From Opisthorchis felineus (taxonomy: Eukaryota; Platyhelminthes; Trematoda; Opisthorchiida; Opisthorchiidae), in the NCBI GenBank assembly GCA_004794785.1, contig SJOL01008491.1, positions 39,016-103,015 on the forward strand: a stretch of 64,000 nucleotides of DNA. Reading direction: 5' to 3'. Every line of letters begins with the position of its first letter. The stretch's first letter is position 1. The notes beneath the pieces were generated by a model. It ran no database searches and was not told the DNA's origin. It saw nothing but the letters and a program-made list of their open reading frames with translations. Both the position numbers and the translations under genes were made by a program. This document shows, one piece after another, positions 61,308-64,000 of this stretch.

Positions 61308-64000
61308 GAACTAAACATAATATAGAAGCTACCAAAACTAAGTGGATATGTCGGTGGAAATCATGGAAAAACCTGCTAAATATCACAGCCTTAGATCCGC
61401 ACCTAATGAATTTATAAAACTGAGCGGAAAGTAAAACCAACTTCAAATGTATCACCAAACCAGATGAAAGTCGTGAGACTCCTCGCCACTTTCCGTGGTT
61501 TTTCGTTGTTGTGTTGCGAAGGTTAACTGGTGATTGCGGTGAGCACTTTACTAGCATACTTCGAAATGGAGGGGGCAACCGCGTGTTTACTTCTGAAATG
61601 TGGTATCAGCGGGTGATGTGGGTGCCATAGGCAGATGAAAATTGCAACTAGAAGCATGTCTTTAAATCCACTTGTCTTTACTGGTCGCACTCATTTGTGT
61701 GAATCACAAAGAATGACTTGCAGAAACATCAAGTTGGAACAATAAAACGGCGTACTTTCCCCGCGCATGCTTTTGCGCACTGTGCCGTTGCGGCGTTTCG
61801 TGCATGATATTAGATGCAAAAATGGGACCCCAGGAAACTCCGATAATACGTGCATCATCGAGCTGCAAAGTTGAAGTTACGTGATTCATGTGCGAGTGTA
61901 AAACGATGCAAAAATCTCCACAGGTTAAATTTTTGCATGCTAATATCGGTGTTATGACGCAAGAGATTCCATCACGGTCAACAGTATATTTCACGAACAG
62001 AATTTGTTGTGCCCTGATCGTTTCCTATCGAATGTAAACCTAGAATGCTGTAAGGGCAGTTTGTTTATGTGAACTGCAGCGCACAGATTGTGTTCTAATA
62101 AAATACGGAGAGATAAAGCTAATTTTCAAGTAGTTGAATCCGGATTGTTTCCTCAGATTCGGTTAAAGCACCCTTACAGCGCCTAGACATATGGTATTTA
62201 AAATACACTTCAAAGCGTCTTTTTGTCCTTGGTACGTGTGTTTGTGCTCTGTGCTTAATTGTTACCCCAGTTATTTACAAAGTCTTTTAATTTTTATCAC
62301 GATGATTTGCTTTGTGGCTGTAGGGAACTTTTGGTGCGCACATTTCCTGCGACCTCAGTAATATAGGAAGCCAAGGTAGAGAAGTGAATTAAAATCGAGG
62401 TCAGTTAGTGAAGCACTGGGCGACTTAAGTAATGTGAGACTCGTCTGTAAAGATTAACCCAAGCAGTAAAACATTCCTGACACAAGCAAAAAATGTTTTG
62501 ATAAATTGACGTACTGAGTCCAGTGTTTTTGATCAAACACATCGATTATTCCGGAAAACTCTCTGACCGTTTCCAGGTGGATGAAGCATCGGAGTCTCCA
62601 ACTACCAAGTGACTATGGTTCATTACTCCGAATGTCGTACGATCCCTGCCTACTACAGAAATGTATTTCTAACGTGCGAGCATTTTACGGGCATTTTTAT
62701 GGAGGCTAGAATTGTTTCTGAGAAGCGCATGGCTCCACTGCCAGCCTCATACCTGTCACAGCCCATACACTACTTTGTCTTGTTATTTCTGAATAAATGC
62801 TGAGAGCCCCTCATATCCACCGGATTAGCTGGCAAAACCACATAGTTTGCTTAACTCTCTACTTTCTGGAGACCGAAACTCCACCCCTGTATGAAGCTAA
62901 ATCCTCTAGCATGAAGTCCGAAACAGCCTTGAAGCTACCATTTAAAAATTTTCTCAGTGAAAATGTCACCTCATGGTTTGAGCCCAGTTATCTTCCAATT
63001 ATCTGACGGCTGCTGCCCCTCCGGAATGCAGCTCGCAGGCAAAAATGGTGTCACATTAATTGCAATCAATGCTTTCTGCTTCCGCTTGAGGTCACTGCAA
63101 TAATGCTAATACCCACTTCTGCAACACAAAACATTCATATCGTTCGCTGCAAGATTGCCTCATCCATTTCTCCCGCCTCCACTTACTTCCTCCTTTCTGT
63201 CAGAAAAACCAGGAGATTCCTTGGTGTAATTTTTGTGGTTTCAATCCACACTTCCGAGCGTCGATTGGCCCATAGCTTTGAGGAAAAATGCAGCATGAAG
63301 CGGGGAACACAGGGGACCAAAACTGGTTTTTGATTTAATCGTTTTTGATTTAATTACAGTGAATGAACAAGAAAGACGATATGCAGTGATATGGTAAAGT
63401 GTTTAGGGAAGGAATGCATGCTTGTTCCAAAACTTCAAGCAGGAACCTGGTAGCTTTCAGGATGGAAGTTAGGCCAACTCACTTCAAATGTTCAAAACAC
63501 AAACCAATCTGGTTCATTGTCAAAGGCACTATTCGCAGTGAAATCAAAAGGGTCAAAAATGCAGTTGCAGTCGAGGTGGGTCAGCAGTGGTGGGTTCATA
63601 GGTAAATCTATATTTTCCAACTTTGTACCAGCCAATAAATTAATGTTTACCGAAACCAACTGTCCTCAAATTCCGAATTTTTTATTGATGGTCACCATTG
63701 CGAGGCATTTAGGTTGGTTTTCTGCGATGATTATTCTTCACCTTTAAGTATTAGTAACGTTTGCTCGGTACTATAAGAATGCAAAACAGCCTGCACATCT
63801 TAGTGATACTTTTTGTATAGTTTTGAAGCATTTTTGAGTTTAAAGTAACTACGTTGCGCTCTCTACTTTCCTCCAGGGCAAATTGGTACGAGAGTCGATT
63901 CACTCTCAAGCCAAATCCAACGGAATGACTGGCTGAGCCCTCCAACTAAGCGATCCACCAACTGCATCCCGTAGTAGTTTGGTCCGATGTGCTAAGTATG

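Larger units (their letters stand above)
51175..64000. other. Region upstream of TPPP; transposon fossils, no host gene recognised
   Basis: 51.3-51.5 kb is relatively GC- and CpG-rich and could include the TPPP promoter region, but no TATA box is clear. Beyond the elements listed separately (53.2-53.9, 59.1, 60.1 and 60.6-61.3 kb) I see only short open frames without recognisable domains. Confidence 0.5.

Noticed and set aside
61150..61578. 142-codon minus-strand frame
   Set aside because: It overlaps the PHD-like segment in another frame and has no motif of its own.

Overview
The window looks like a digenean flatworm (trematode) nuclear genome. Short exons with good GT/AG splice sites sit in multi-kilobase introns, and the rest is filled with tRNA-derived SINE-like repeats, decayed CR1-type LINE pieces, a dead Tc1/mariner-superfamily transposase and a repeat family carrying a hammerhead ribozyme. 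Moderate GC argues against the AT-rich schistosomes and suits an opisthorchiid, fasciolid or paragonimid fluke. The species cannot be fixed from the sequence alone. No bacterial gene organisation is present.

Two host genes are recognised, and they converge. On the plus strand, three exons (9188-9373, 12168-12291, 14852-16155) join in phase to give the C-terminal 537 residues of an SLC38 amino-acid transporter of the SLC38A10 type: the last transmembrane helices, then a long charged cytoplasmic tail with an internal duplication of about 60 residues. Its N-terminal exons were not found and probably lie upstream of the window. On the minus strand, three exons (51152-50974, 23426-23279, 22396-22229) join in phase to give a complete 164-residue TPPP/p25-alpha (tubulin polymerization-promoting) protein. 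Its first intron is about 27.5 kb and fills much of the window.

Layout: 1-9187 holds no recognised exon. 9188-16155 is the SLC38A10-like 3' end. 16156-21956 is an intergenic stretch of old transposons, including a CR1-like reverse transcriptase fossil at 18.6-19.3 kb. 21957-51174 is TPPP. 51.2-64 kb is upstream sequence with a dead Tc1/mariner-type element (53.2-53.9 kb) and a PHD-finger piece of a CR1-like ORF1 (61.0-61.3 kb).

The most interesting element is a dispersed and partly tandem repeat of about 302-313 bp, with at least eight copies or fragments between 34.5 and 59.2 kb. It carries a minimal hammerhead ribozyme: CTGATGA, a closed stem II, GAAA, a zero-loop stem III made by ACCGGT, then the cleavage C. 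The copy at 40.92-40.97 kb has an intact catalytic core. This resembles the Sm-alpha satellite of Schistosoma and the hammerheads of Penelope-like retroelements. Several copies sit head-to-head and form long hairpins.
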